Part shown: piece by piece, positions 44,560 to 56,715 of the stretch | How positions within the stretch are numbered: position 1 is the first letter of the stretch | Layout: each line of letters opens with the position of its first letter | NCBI RefSeq assembly: GCF_004193775.1 | Contig: NC_041002.1 | Coordinates: 17,293,535 to 17,357,534, forward strand | DNA: 64,000 nt | Direction: 5' to 3' | DNA from: Glycine soja | Lineage: Eukaryota > Streptophyta > Magnoliopsida > Fabales > Fabaceae | Made by a program: the position numbers and the translations under genes | Notes under the pieces: generated by a model | What the model was told of the DNA's origin: nothing | The model's input: the letters and a program-made list of their open reading frames with translations, nothing else | The model's database searches: none

Positions 44560-46284
44560 TGTGTGACATCTCTTATCAATGTCAGGATTTACACGCGATT
44601 CTCCTCAAATTTCAGCCAGCCGGCATCAATTGGACCTTGCGCCTTATGCTTTGAGGGTCATACAACGCTCAATGGAATGCCCTGGGGCTCCTCCATGATA
44701 AGCACACGTTGTGTTCGAGTCGTATCCTTAGAAAAATGGATGTTGAGGAAACCTAGCAGGGGTTATAGCTACCATTGCATTATCAAGTAGATATGGGAGC
44801 AAGTCAGCATAGGACACCGGAATTGGGGTGAATTCTGCAGGCTTTTTCGCTGCAAAATTCATTTCTTGGTTGGTGTTTTGGTTTGTGCTAAAGGTGGTGT
44901 TCGTCATTGGAAGTGCGGTAGGTGGGCTTTGTGGTTGATTTAGGGATGGCCTTTGTGGATAACTGAGTGGTGGGTAAGGAGAAGGTTTGTTATTGGCTGA
45001 GTAATGACATTGTTGGGCTGGTGGGAAACTTGGCCATATAGGAATGGCTGTCACAGCATGGGTTTCTCCCTCATTCTCATCCTCTTCATTTGCCCCAGTT
45101 TTTATCGGAGCAGGATGACCAAATTTGCCTCTTTGCAAGCCCACTTCGATCCTTTTGCCGGCGAAGACCATATCCGCAAAGCTTGAAGGCGTGTAACCCA
45201 CCATTTTCATAGTAGAATACTGGTAATGTGTCTACTATTATTGTGATCATCTCTTTCTCCGTCATTGGGGGTGCTACTTGACCTGCCAGATCCCTCCGCC
45301 TTTGGGCATATTCTTTGAAAGATCCGTGCCCCCTTTTTGCACATGTTCTGTAGTTGCATCCTATCCGGAGCCATATCAGAATTGTACTGACACTGCCTAA
45401 CGAAGGCAACCATTAGGTCCTTCCAAGAATGGACTTGGGAAGGTTCCAAGTTAGCGTACCAGGTAACAGCTACCCCAGTAAGACTTTCTTGGAAGAAATG
45501 TATCAGTAGTTCCTCATCTTTTGCGTATGCCCCCATCTTCCGACAATACATCTTTAGATGGTTCTTGGGGCAAGTCGTCCCCTTGTACTTGTCAAAGTTC
45601 GGCACCTTAAACTTGGGAATGACCATGTTCGGGTACTAGGAACAACTCTTCTAGGTTAGAAAAGGCATAATCTTCGCCTCCTTCAATGTCCTTGAGCCTT
45701 TCCTTTATATAATCCAACTTTCCCTTTTCAGCCATAGCAGGAGGGGCTTTTCCCACCGCAAAATGTAAGGGTTGTGGTTATGGGCGAAACTGAGGGCCCT
45801 TCAAAGTGTTTGGCATGGGTATACCACCAACTGCTTTCCCTTCAGTGGCATATCCGAGGCAAGGCTCAAAGTCCGCTAGATTGTGGTGGGGCATTTCATG
45901 TGTCTCCCCCACGGTTTAAGAGACATGTGCATGATGAGGTTGTCGACTTTCAATGAGTATGGGAGCGGAGTTATTGACATCCTCCTTGGGAGGCGAGCCA
46001 TATGGCGAGAAGGCGTGCATGTTTTGAATTTGCGCATAATGGGGGCCGCCCGTACTTCCCAAATCTTTGCCTACCATAGCTGAGGTTGGATGATTCATTT
46101 GGTTGAGGCCAGATGGGGGCATCGGGTTCACCTTAGCAACAGCGCTGGTAGCAGCAACTGTAACTGCATTGGCTTCCATTATCTTCTTCATGCTCATCAA
46201 GGCCTCCATCATTGTGGCCATTTGCTCTTTCATGGCCTCCATGTCGGCCTTCATCTGCTCTTGCGCCTCCTCTACATTACCCAT
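44560..46284 (-). pseudogene. Element B gag
   Basis: Starts MGNVEEAQEQMKADMEAMKEQMATMMEALMSMKKI at 46284, a coiled-coil N-terminus like that of element A. Capsid-like blocks: PNFDKYKGTTCPKNHLKMYCRKMGAYAKDEELLIHFFQESL, VTWYANLEPSQVHSWKDLMVAFVRQCQYNSDMAPDR (45626-45360). After frameshifts near 45620, 45390 and 45210 comes VGYTPSSFADMVFAGKRIEVGLQRGKF, then a zinc-knuckle-like CAYHGGAPGHSIERC at about 44710-44670. No protease or RT follows. Broken by at least four frame changes or stops. Confidence 0.75.
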
Positions 46285-47482
46285 TACTATAGCTCTAGCA
46301 TGGGTTCGGTAAGGGCACCATAAAGCATGTTCTTTTCTTTTTTATAACAATGATTAAGTTCGTTTTTCTTTTTATTTTATTTATTTTTATTTATTTTAAA
46401 TTTTTTTCAAGGAAATAATGCAATGAGCAATGCAACCAATGAAAAGCATGGATGTATGTGAATGATACACAGTTGAAGTATTGCGAATTTTTACGCAGGA
46501 CATGGGGTTGAATCAATTTAGATTTTTCAACATGGTTCATGACATCTTGATCAAGGTGAAACTGGAAGTAACAAGGACATCAACAATCCTAAATGTGTTT
46601 GGCAGTAGACGAAGCAGCAATGTAACTCGATTCATCTTTTGCCCCAATTTTTGCAAGATGGTTACTTCCATATTTCAACTTGACTAGACGAACCTTTTTC
46701 GTGAAAGAATGAGCTTGGTTTAACCCTATAATCCAAGGAATGGCAATTTCCATTGCCAATACTTCGACAACATTTCATAGAGATGAATGACTCGGGCATA
46801 CTTTAAGCTATGCATGGAAAATGTAATTATGAAATTGAGATGCCCGAAGAAACATCGTTTCCTAGTTAACCATGCATTAGGTACCATGCTCAATCATTTT
46901 GTTTTTAAGTGAAACAGGTTTATAATCCCAACATGGTTGGCTCATGGTACTGAATATATGCGACTAAGAATGCATCATGAATTTTCATGCTTCCCTTTTT
47001 GTTTTTGTTTTGCAGAGGAAAATGCAAGGATCACGCATGAGCAAACATGAAAACAAAAGGTATGCCGTTTGTAGAACAAAAAGTATGTTGAACGCATATG
47101 CATGATGATGCAATGACTCATGCAAAATGTGATGTTGGAATATGATAACGGACAAATCCATGAACGATATGTTCATTATGATGCCATGAAGAGATGCTTA
47201 TGCGATGCATGATATGAATGCATTTACGGACACGAGAGCCTGGAAGATTATCTCTTCTTACTTGCGCATTTGGGGGCGCAGTGCCCCATGTGTACAGTTA
47301 AGAAGGTGATATGGACCTTCCGACTTTCTGTGACAAAGGACGAGACCAACATACAATGCCTGCTAGAGATAAAATGCGGGAGTGGCTTGATCCGCACTAA
47401 TTTTTGGAGTAAAAACGTGGGATAAACTCATTTTATTCAGAAAGTTATAACTAGTCAAGATCTGGGTGACAATACAAGCTTC
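46285..47482 (-). other. Expanded spacer between ORF1 and gag, with a leader-like block
   Basis: About 1.2 kb, against 0.24 kb in element A. Positions about 47210-47400 resemble leader sequence found at 49410-49560 and, inverted, at 63885-63990 (GGACACGAGAGCC, GGGGCGCAGTGCCCCATGTGTACAG). So part of the leader has been duplicated into this position. No gene. Confidence 0.5.
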
Positions 47483-48200
47483 CTAGCGGTTTCTAATTAT
47501 ATGGGCCATTAAGTCTATCATATGCTGACAATAGCTGAGAAGTCCGTGGATCTCCTCGGGGGCGGAGTAGATGTCCACCAATGCTTTGGCCTTGGCTAGC
47601 AATCGGGGAAGTTCTTGACTCCCCTTCAAGGTAAGAGCAAATCGGTCCATCCACATTGTTGCCTCTTGATGTAACGCGTCGATCACCCTTCCTCTAGCCT
47701 CCTTTTCTATGTACACTTGGGCATACTCGTCCACCACTTGGTGCTCGTGGGCCGTGGCTAGATTTAATTCTTCTTGGTACTTGCTGATGATGGCTAGCAT
47801 GTTGGTCTCTGTCTCGCATAACCGCTGAGACAAGTTTCTCTTGGACCTCAAGCAAGCCTTCAACTCATCCTTCAAGATCAAACTGTCTACCCGGGATTGG
47901 TCCCTTTCCTCCCTCCGAAGCTTAAGCTCGTTGTTGCTGCCCCACAGAGCCCCTCGGAACTTGTTCCGGCCGTGCTCTTCCCTACGAGCCCTTTCTGTCT
48001 CTTGCTCCAAGGCCTTGGTGGTAGCTATATTTACATTTCTTAGTTCGGCATTCTCCTTTCGCATCTTAAGAGCTGTCGATTTGAACCTTTCTTTGACTGT
48101 TTGAGCTTGCTCTAGTTCTGCCCTGGGGTCTGCACCTCTTCGTCTTCCTCCGGTGCCTCAACTTCCTCCCCTTTAGCGGTTCTCAACCACTTACAGTAGC
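47483..48200 (-). pseudogene. ORF1 C-terminal coiled-coil part of element B
   Basis: 193 codons open from 48064 (MRKENAELRNVNIATTKALEQETERARREEHGRNKFRGALWGSNNE...), close to the element A protein along its whole length and ending with the same MIDLMAHIIRNR tail. A frame change near 48110 separates it from the APEEDEEVQTP segment upstream (about 48130-48200). The 193-codon part is unbroken. Probably an RNA- or protein-binding coiled coil; function unknown. Confidence 0.65.
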
Positions 48201-49306
48201 CACCGATGGGCCCATTGTTACTGCCTCTGAGCTCTTTGTCCTTCTTTTGTACCACTTCTCATGCTTTGCGGACCTTCCGAAGTGTCTCCACGTTGGTCTC
48301 ATTGAAACCTCGTGAAATGACAGGCGCGATTTCTTCCTCTATTGGTGCTCCTCTCATAGGGTAGCCAAGTTGTCTTATAGAAAGAACGGGATTATAGCTG
48401 ATGCAACCCCTCGTCCCTATCAAGGGAACATTCAGGAATCCTCCGCACAAAATAAGAACTCCGGTTCTTTCTTCTTTCCATCGAGGGAACCAGTTGACAG
48501 ATGCTTCTTCTTTGCTTGCTAAGAGTTGGTCCCAATTTGCCCCTCCTTTCTCTGTGCATGAACGGTGGCTTTCTAAAGGGCAAGCATGCCTCACCTCTTG
48601 GCAAAAAAGGTGTCTTTCTAAAGAGCTGAAGTACAGCAAACAATCCTTGCATTGCTCTTTTCACATCTTCGGTCGAAGGTGTCATATAGGTCGGCTATCA
48701 TAGCGACAACCGGGCTTTCCTTGTGGTTATGATAGGTGAGAAAAGTGTCGATCGCTGCCAGGTCCACCAACCCATCCACATTCAGAAAGAGGACTCCCCC
48801 GAAAATCAACAGTGCGAGAATATCTATGAACGGGGCCCACTCACCTTTAACTGCCAAGATTCTTGCTTTTACCTCCAAGTATTTTCTTGGTATTCCAACC
48901 ACCCCATTTCCGACTTACTTCCTGTGGTCTAATTCCTGCGCCGAGATTTGGACAATCTTGGAAATTCTAGCTAATGAGGGATAGAACCCTGTGAAGAGGT
49001 ATGGTTTCCTCCCCCCTATAGGGCATCCTAGGATCTCTTCAAATTCTTCCACCATGGGTGATAGCTGGAAGTCCCCAAAGGTGAAGCACCTCAACGGCTG
49101 ATCATAATACTGGGCGAGGGAGGCAATGGCCTCTGTGGAGACTTCTACCATGGCTAGGTCCCAGATTTTACCGTAAGCTTTGCGAAAAGCTTGCCGCTGG
49201 AGCTGACCCTCAACTGCCTTAGCTCTTTTAGGCTAGTGATTCCTAGGCTCTTGACCTTGACTTGATAGAACTTCTTTTTAAGTGAAGGCATTTGACTTGA
49301 TCCCAT
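48201..49306 (-). pseudogene. ORF1 of element B
   Basis: Start ATG at 49306 (MGSSQM), with a splice acceptor CACTTTAG ending at 49313. Blocks shared with element A ORF1: QVKVKSLGITSLKEL, SLAQYYDQPLRCFTFGDFQLSPMVEEFEEILGCPIGGRKPYLF (49130-49000), ILALLIFGGVLFLNVDGLVDLAAIDTF (about 48830-48750), LIGTRGCISYNPVLSIRQLGYPMRGAP (about 48420-48345). Frame changes near 49210, 48910 and 48640 make it non-functional. Confidence 0.75.
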
Positions 49307-49313
49307 GTTTTAC

Positions 49314-50151
49314 TAAAGTGAACAAAAATCGGTGCGAATCAAAACTCCAACATCTATTATGGGTGGAATGGATGAATGCATGAAGAAATGCATATGACAC
49401 AGATGCAATTTATGAATACGAGAGCCCGGGAAATTGTCTCCTTTTTAGATACAACGTCTTGGGGTAGCAAAGTACCCAACATATGTATTTAAGAAGGTGA
49501 CACGGATCCTCCATTGGTTTGTTAAAGAGAGGGGATCTAGACAGAATCCGTGTGTGACGCATATGCGAAAGGCGCAACACGGGAATGTACATAGTATGAC
49601 AATATTCACAAAATATAAGCAAAAGGGTACATGAAACTTATGCATGGCAGTGGAAAAATGGCACGCAGCGTGTTTGCTCCGTGCCCCTATTTAAGGGACC
49701 TATATGGGAGAGAGCTAAAAAGGTTTTTAGCGATAATCCCCAAGGTGGTCATATCTCTCTTGATGGTCTCTAGAGGTATCATCATCTTCGAAGAACATAC
49801 TGTAGCAGTAGGGACTACTAGCAACAATATGTTTTCAAAGAGAAAAACTCTAGATGAGGGTTCACTGTAATCAAGCAAGTCGGAGACCTAACATGATCAC
49901 AGATTCACCTCCACTCCTTATGTTCCCACAAACCCGGGTATAGGGCCCTTTTTCAACTCACCGTGTGTGCAAATAGTGTTGGTGTTTGTGTGCATCAAAT
50001 GAATAAATATTCCCCATGCATACAAAAAATGCACTAAAAAGCATCGAAGAGTTATATACACAATAACATAAGGAAAATAAAGGAAAACCAACAAAGGAGG
50101 ATGTCATGATAAAACATTGCACAAGATTAAATGGCCTAACTCTCAAAAAAT
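49314..50151 (-). other. 5' leader of element B
   Basis: Between PBS and ORF1. It shares with the other leaders the GGGCCCTATACCCGGG block (about 49935-49950), the TCCGACTTGCTTGATTACAG block (49868-49890) and the AGAAAAACTCTAGATG block (49840-49858). No gene. Confidence 0.65.
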
Positions 50152-50171
50152 AGTCCCCAGTGGAGTAGCCA
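50152..50171 (-). promoter_or_regulatory. Primer binding site of element B
   Basis: TGGCTACTCCACTGGGGACT on the minus strand, two bases inside the 5' LTR. It differs from the A and F sites at TGGCGACT (G to T) and at CCATT (T to C). Confidence 0.75.
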
Positions 50172-50173
50172 AC

Positions 50174-51912
50174 TGTCGCAATCTACCCTTCGGCGGGAGG
50201 GCGACACGGGGCTCGCGGGTGCGTGTTCCAAGAAAGGCCTACGCGTGGAGTCGCCACCAATGTTTATTTGAGGAAAACGTCGGAAAAACCGGAAAAGACG
50301 TGATCTACGAACTTTAAGTGAAAGGTTCGCGAGTTGTATTTACGCACGGGGAAGGTATTAGCACCCCACGCGTCTGCCACAAGAGACGGCAGCCTTTAAT
50401 TAAATGTGCAAACATGACTTCAATTTTTAGGTTCCCTTTTATGTCTTTATTCCTTTATATATTTTTATCTTTTTGCGGTCGACGAGGGTGTTTCCCTTGC
50501 TCCTACGTATTCCTTAATTGCGATAAGGAAATCAGACCTACGTAGTTCTTTCGTGGACAAAGCGTTTTGGTTTAGTTATTTTTTATCCTTTTTTGCAAAA
50601 TATGTTTTTGTTGAATGAAAGGTCATTTAAGGCGTTGGACCATTAGACAATCTTTCGATTCTTTTGAAAAGTGAGAAAACATTAAGGCATTGGACCATTA
50701 ATAATTTCTTTATTTTTGAAAGAGGCAACAAAGTTACATATTGATTTTAGGCTTTTCAAAAATCTACACTTAACCAATAAAAGCGGAAAAGACCATTTCA
50801 AGGCGTTGGACCTTCGAAAATGGCTTTTTTAGGCGATGACAAAAGTTTGGTTTATGAATTGATTTTAGCCTTAGTTTCACTTTGGTTATTAGTCGATTCG
50901 ATTAAGAAAGAGAAATCCCAAAGAGAAACGTCCGATTGATTTTTTTGTTTTATTTTACTAAAAGATATTTTTTTTATTATTATATTATTATTTTACCTCT
51001 TTTTGGTTTCCAACGTGGTTACGGCGTGACCGAACGGTCAGATTTCATTTTAAACGAAATTAACGGATATTACAATTCAAACGATCGGTGGAAATTTATT
51101 TTATTTTTTATTTAGGCGAGAAAATGACTTAAGAAAATGACTAAAGCACGTCAAAAAGGGGTACGGAAAGTAAATGAAATGAAAATAAAAGCACGTAAAA
51201 ACAAATTAGGACCACTAAGGGTACATAGAATTAATTGAAAAGTTTGGTTTCGGGAACTTACCGGTTGAAGACCGAAGAACGACGAAGAACGAATGAAGAA
51301 CGTCGAAGAACGACTGAAAATCTTCGCGAAAATCCCCACGGAAACCTTACAGAAGCGCCTCGGCTCGGATTTTCTTCACGGAACCAATTTTTTTCACTAA
51401 TTTTAAGTGATTCTTGAATTACCAGGAGGGCTGAACAAAATTCCTCTTCACTTCTCCCCCTATTTATAGGAAAATGGGGGAGTTGCTAGCCACCCAGCTC
51501 GCCCAGGCGAGCAAAGTGACTTCCTCCAGAAGCAACCGCCTTCTGGAGGAATCTTCTGGAGGGCCCAAGTGGGTCTAGTTGCTATTTGCACCCCCACTTT
51601 TACTAAATACACCCCCTACCTTTTTTTTGGTGATTCTTTTTCCGTAATGTTACGGAAATTTATGAATTTCGTAACGATACTTGTTTTCTTTCCGTAATGT
51701 TACGGAACCTTGCGGATTACATAATCATCCCCTTTCGGACTCACGGAATGTTACGGAATCTCATGAATTGTACAATGATGCTTTCTTTTGAGTTCCGGAA
51801 TGTCACGGAACTTCACGAATTGCCTAGCGATGGGTGCCAAGTACCTCAAAATGGTCAAATGAAAGTTGCATGCCACCAAGCAAAGGTCCCCGGACGAAAT
51901 TAGGGTATGACA
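50174..51912 (-). repeat. 5' LTR of element B (1739 bp)
   Basis: Minus-strand LTR, TGTCATACCCTAATTTCGTC at 51912 to GATTGCGACA at 50174. U3 carries four units of about 50-55 bp with CCGTAATGTTACGG or GGAATGTTACGGAA (51643, 51690, 51745, 51797). Confidence 0.9.
51256..51512 (-). promoter_or_regulatory. 5' LTR B promoter module: palindrome, TATA box, splice donor
   Basis: GCTCGCCTGGGCGAGC at 51497-51512, TATAAATAG at 51460-51468, donor CCG then GTAAGT with first intron base 51261. With the acceptor at 49313 a leader intron of about 1.95 kb is predicted. Confidence 0.65.
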
Positions 51913-52470
51913 CTAGGCTTCAATGCACAAGTTGCTCCCCTTTTCTACTTCTAGGGCTCTTTTCCCCAAATAGGCCTGTGGCTGCTCTGCAATTTTGTGC
52001 CCTGGCCGCTTTGTAGAAGCTGTTATAAAAGGTGTTGTAAAAGATGTAAAAGTTGTACCCTAATTCTGCACAAGACAGGCTTTAAATAGGCTCTGAAATT
52101 GCGACGCTGTGCTTAGTGCCACCCTCGCGCTTAGCGTGGCTAAAGGCACCTGCTGTGCTTAGCGCGCGGCTTTGATGCTGATGCTCTGCCAGATTCTCCT
52201 TTGCACTAAGCGCGCTAAAGCTGCGCTTAGTGGTGGATATGCGCTTAACCTAACTGCTACATTTTGCAATTCAAAACTTAGCCTCTTTTTCACCTGAAAA
52301 TACACAGATTTCATCATTAAATCCAATGGAAATGTTCTAGAGACAGCGTTAACCATAAAATAAGATTTATTTACAAAAATCACTACAAAATAACCATAAA
52401 TTGGGGAACTATACAAGCTTTGGAAAAGGATTTCTATACAAAAGTTAGTCGTACAAAATAACAGAGACAT
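51913..52470 (-). repeat. Second minus-orientation CGCTAAGCG-family unit, right part
   Basis: Continues the unit interrupted at 36437. TTTAAATAGGC at about 52081 mirrors the CTATTTAAGCC site of plus units. CTTAGCG-type motifs occur between 52105 and 52250. 52370-52450 resembles 35490-35570. No gene. Confidence 0.55.
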
Positions 52471-53335
52471 CCCGATTTCAGAGCCTATTTAAGCCTGAAA
52501 TGTCAGAATTAGGGTACACACAGACACAACTGAATTTCTAGAGTACAATACTGGGCTCAGAATTCGAGAGAGACTCTGGAGCAGCTATGCAGAGAAGCCT
52601 AGGGTTCTACATTTTTTGAGAGATTAGTGAGTGTTAGAGTGATTGTGAGGTGCCAAGAAGAGGAGGAGGGATCCCCCTTCTTGTGTAAGCAACAATTATT
52701 CTGTACTCTCTATCTCATTTGTGTTAAGGTTTCTATGTATGGCTGACTAAACACCCTAGTTAGGGATTTCTAAGGAACAGTTAATGTAATTATCTTTGAT
52801 ATCTAATTAATTGTGTTTTGTGTGTTCAATGCTTCTTTCAATGCTTAATTACTGCATGCTCTTGGACTGATCACCCATTTGTGTGTACTGTTAGGTGACT
52901 TTAGCATTGGGAAATGTATTGTTGCCTTAGAACTTGATAGAACCAGGACTAAATAACTACATTACCAAGGATGGATTATGGGGTTTTGGTTTTCTAAATA
53001 TGTTGTGATGATAATGTTGTTTAAATTAAGCCTAGTCTTACAAGAGGGAATTACGAATGAAGCTTAGGTTAAATTAGTCTAAACTTACGAGGGATCGAGG
53101 TTTAGTACTTTAGGCTACAACATAGAACACAAGAACATGATTAATTAGAGAAATATCCTCATATGCATTAACTTGTTTGTTAGAAAGACCCAATACTTTT
53201 TACCTATTGCTGTCAACTTTTACTTACTTGCATTTATTGTTTTGACCATAGAATTAGTTTATTTATGTTCTTAACTATCAATTATCAATGTTTGCTCCAA
53301 ATTTCAGGGCATCATAAGCTCGTTTAGAGAGAAGA
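52471..53335 (+). repeat. CGCTAAGCG-family unit, plus orientation, second copy
   Basis: Begins GCCTATTTAAGCCTG at about 52484, followed by leader-like sequence matching the plus unit at 30838 onward in layout and the minus unit at 35880-36430 in sequence. Head-to-head with the minus unit just before it. No gene. Confidence 0.55.
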
Positions 53336-54398
53336 TTGTCTCTTACGCGCTTAGTGCAAGAATGGTGCTAAGCCAAATTTCACTTGTGCTAAGTGCGAAA
53401 ATGGCGCTAAGCGCACCTTCGCGGACAAAAAGGCCCTTTTAAGCCTGAATTGTAGAGAATGAAAGAGAGGTCTGAGTAGACTATGTGAGCCTAGTGTTGA
53501 ACGAAGAACAGAGGAAAAGCTGAGCAAGGAAGAAAAAGGCCCTAACTTTTAGGTAGATTTTAGGTTTAGGAGTGATTCCTAGGTTCCTAGAGGTGGAGGA
53601 GACATCCCCACCGCTTTGTAATATGTTATTTTCTCTGAAACCCTTCAACTATTTGTGAAAGGTACTCCCTTGTAATGGAGGGCTAGAATCCTTTGTTGGG
53701 AAATTCCGCTGAGTGCTCAATGTAAATATTATTACTATGTATTTGAAGTTGTTTTTATGTGTTCAATGTTTCTATCTGTGCTTATGTTATGCATGCTTGT
53801 GGCTTGATCACCCATTTATGTGTAAGTTTAGGAGCTTTAGCATTGGAAAATGTACTGCATCCTTAGAAATGGATAGGGCAGGGCTAGGTTATTGAACTGC
53901 CGGACATGAAGTGCGGTAAGTTAGTTTTTATCATGTTGTAATTGTAATGTTGTTCAATTAGGCTAAGTTCAACAAGAGACATCTGAGAATGAAGTTTAAC
54001 CTGAATTAGGCCAAACTCGCGAAACATCGGTGTTTGGTATTTGTGCCTTTAACATAGAACACAGAACAAGTAGAGAAAAAACCCTAATTACATCAAGTAT
54101 CTCAGTAGAAGGACCCAATGCTTTTACATATCTGTTTTCACACTCACTTGCTTACAATTACTGCTTTTACTTATAATAGAATTATTTCTCTTTTTACTTC
54201 ATGATAATCAATTCTTTACGCAAATGCCTATTTATTGAATGATGCTTTGCCAAGTAAAACAAATTCCCTGAGTTCGATACTCGGTTCACTCCGTTTTAAT
54301 TATTTACTTGACGACTCGGTGCACTTGCCGGCTAGATTTCTCATCCACAAAAGCAAGTAGTACCAGGATGCGAGCACACAATAAACCTGACAACTACT
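53336..54398 (+). repeat. CGCTAAGCG-family unit, plus orientation, third copy
   Basis: Opens with four CTAAGC-type motifs (53340-53420) and CCTTTTAAGCCTG (53440), and ends with GACTCGGTGCACTTGCCGG (54313-54331). Its last 250 bp recur inverted at 32153-32394. The stretch CTGAGTTCGATACTCGG (54270-54290) is an imperfect palindrome. No gene. Confidence 0.6.
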
Positions 54399-55530
54399 TG
54401 AAAGGAATGGTTAACAAGTTAATTTTAATTTGTAACAAATTTACTTCATCATTAGTATTTGACATCAATATTTTAATCGTACAATATACATGCATGTTTC
54501 TCTTAACTTGTGCTTTGAAGGCATTCAATGATAAATATGGAAGTAAATCCAAGGCAACTGCTAAATGGATTCCAATTAAAGTAAATAATTTAAACAATGT
54601 TTGATCTTTTCAAATGACATTTTATAAATTTGTACACTAATTTTGGGATAACTTTGAATTTTTCATTGAATTTAGTGTAATAAGCAAAGAGGAAGCATTG
54701 AGTGCAGCTAATACGTCATGCATTGGATGTCAACCATAGTCCTAGGAGGTTTCAAGGATAATTGGAAAATGGTAACTATTTACTTTATAACTAATTTCAT
54801 TTGTTATAGTTGTTATTATTTACACTGATTAAGTTATGTTTTATTATATGATGCAGAATTTTGTTGATCCAATACCATTGGAACTAGAAAGAATAAAGGC
54901 AATTCGCATTCAGTGGAAAAAATGTTTACTAAAAGTTAGAAATGAAGCACTTCATGTTTAAGTAATTATAGAATTGTTAGAGTTATGTTTAGCCTAGGTT
55001 ATATATGATATTTATGTATTGAAATTATTGTTTCATGTATTTATAGTGTTTCTTTATTTAATAGTATTTATTCAATAATAACTTGAATATAATATATTAT
55101 GCCTGAATTGTTTGGTTTTGGCCTAGATTGGTTCTGCTTTTAATTTGCAAGTTTGGATTTATTTAACAAATACGCAAAATATTAAAAAATGAAAAAATAA
55201 TATCGGTTATGTCAAAACCGATATTGTATTGTGCTATAAAACATTGATTTTGACAGAAAATGATGTTATAATGCACCATACAACATCAATTTTGGTCAAA
55301 ATTGATATCTTCTTTGCTCTTTTTTTTGTTTTTGTTTTTTTTGATAATTTGCTACTATACTAGATCGGTTTTGGGGAGAACCGATGTTGTATAGTGGATT
55401 TCAACATCGGTTTTTATAGCCAATGTTAAAAATGACTTACTTTTAATCACGATTATTTCAATGTTGGTTCAAAACTAATGTTGAATTTCCATAAAAACTG
55501 ATGTTAAATGCCAATTTTCTAGTAGTACAA
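54399..55530 (+). mobile_element. CACTA (En/Spm-like) transposon remnant, 3' end
   Basis: Holds the C-terminal part of an Ulp1-like protease gene, then subterminal repeats (AAAACCGATATTG at about 55216, GAACCGATGTTG at 55380, AACATCGG at 55402 and diverged copies), and ends with AATTTTCTAGTAGT (about 55516-55529), the reverse complement of an ACTACTAGAAAATT end as in CACTA elements; the final G of CACTA is not kept. The 5' part is missing at the junction with the repeat unit before it. Confidence 0.7.
54513..54960 (+). pseudogene. Ulp1-like cysteine protease C-terminus (CACTA cargo)
   Basis: Three exon-like pieces: LKAFNDKYGSKSKATAKWIPIKV (54513-54581), then a segment with stop-YVMHWMSTIVLGGFKDNWKM (about 54700-54771; the usual CGYYVMHWM reads C-S-stop-Y-V-M-H-W-M), then NFVDPIPLELERIKAIRIQWKKCLLKVRNEALHV with a stop at about 54960. 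A GTAACT donor (54772) and a GATGCAG acceptor (about 54857) separate the last two pieces. Such C48 peptidase domains are common in plant CACTA and Mutator elements. The in-frame stop next to the catalytic Cys shows it is dead. Confidence 0.65.
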
Positions 55531-56570
55531 TCAATTTGCTTTTTAGTAATTACTTTACTTAGTGAAAAATCTAGACATAGGTTTGGTTGATAAAACCAAT
55601 ATAAAAATTATTGGGACACTCTCTTCTAACCTTTATTCTTTAATATGCCTTATTGCTTTTTATATGTTAATTGTGTGGGGCTAGGGTTAGGGTAAATTAT
55701 CTCTCTTTCTCTATAATTGAAATAATTAATTCCTTTGGGATTGAGTTTTTTTTTTTTTTTTGAAAGACACCCTCCCCTTGAGTTATTGAGACCACTTGGT
55801 TAATATAATAAATTATAAATATTGAAACAACTAATAAAGATTAAAAAAAACTTTACAAAAACAATTTAAAAATAATTATAAAGGTCAAAGCCAACAAAAC
55901 TATATACATCACATAGAACAAAAACATATTTAAACTAAAAATAATTATTATAAAATTATCAAATATGTAAATTTATTTTATCAAGTATTAGCAATTGTCA
56001 TCTCCTATATCGTATATATATTTCCATACATGCATAACATTCATTCAATAACACACGCAGATAACGGTAAGCTTTACTCACGTGAATGAAATGTTTCTCT
56101 AACAAACAAACAAGAAAAAGGAAATATTGGAATCAACTGAATGGAGAATAAGAATTATTTAAAATAAAAAGAAGTATAGGTACGTGCATGTTTTTAGTTA
56201 TTATTTCAATGAAAAGTGGTAGTAGTTAAAACATAAACAAAACAAAAAATATCAACTAGCTAGCCATACGAAAAATAAGAATCAATAACATTTCAAAAAC
56301 TATTTGGCACGTGCTCTTGTGTTTCGTATTCACCTGATATGGCACAATATCAAAATCAATAAAAATCGTCAAATGAAGAGCAAATAAAGAGAATCTAATA
56401 CTCTACAAGTAAAGAATCCATACAGAGTGTAAGTTTGTCAGAATCTCAATGTTACAACTTAGCACGTTAAAGTTGACCGAGTCTAACCATGAGTCTTTGT
56501 GCTTTCTCAAAATGGTACGTGATAACAACCCAATTATTCAAATGAGTTAGTTATAGCACATCATGAGGTT
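55531..56570. other. AT-rich intergenic DNA
   Basis: No gene, RNA or repeat that I can support. Confidence 0.4.
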
Positions 56571-56715
56571 ATAGTTCAGTGTGCATGATAGCTCGATCGG
56601 TTGGGAAGGGTTTTGGTGCCTCCTCACGAATCTCACTATAATTTTGTTCCCTCTCCCCTTTCTTTCGCAGCTTATCCTTATTTTTTTTTATTTCTTTTTA
56701 TAAAATATTCTCCTT
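56571..56715 (+). mobile_element. Possible tRNA-derived SINE
   Basis: TAGCTCGATCGGTTGG (about 56589-56604) resembles a tRNA A box, and CACGAATCTC (about 56624-56633) a weak B box about 30 bp later. A T-rich end follows (56680-56700). Only partly matches box consensus, so this is tentative. Confidence 0.3.

Larger units (their letters stand above)
36438..51912 (-). mobile_element. Element B: complete non-autonomous Ogre-like retrotransposon
   Basis: 15,475 bp with both LTRs (3' 36438-38187, 5' 50174-51912), PBS at 50152-50171, polypurine tract at 38192-38200, and flanking CTAGG duplications at 36433-36437 and 51913-51917. Minus-strand order: leader, ORF1, coiled coil, gag, then no protease, RT, RNase H or integrase; instead a solo LTR insertion, three tandem arrays around a 'plant transposon protein' pseudogene, and a fourth array. 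In the first 138 bp the LTRs differ at 13 sites, 12 of them transitions. It must have moved with enzymes supplied by another element. Confidence 0.9.
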
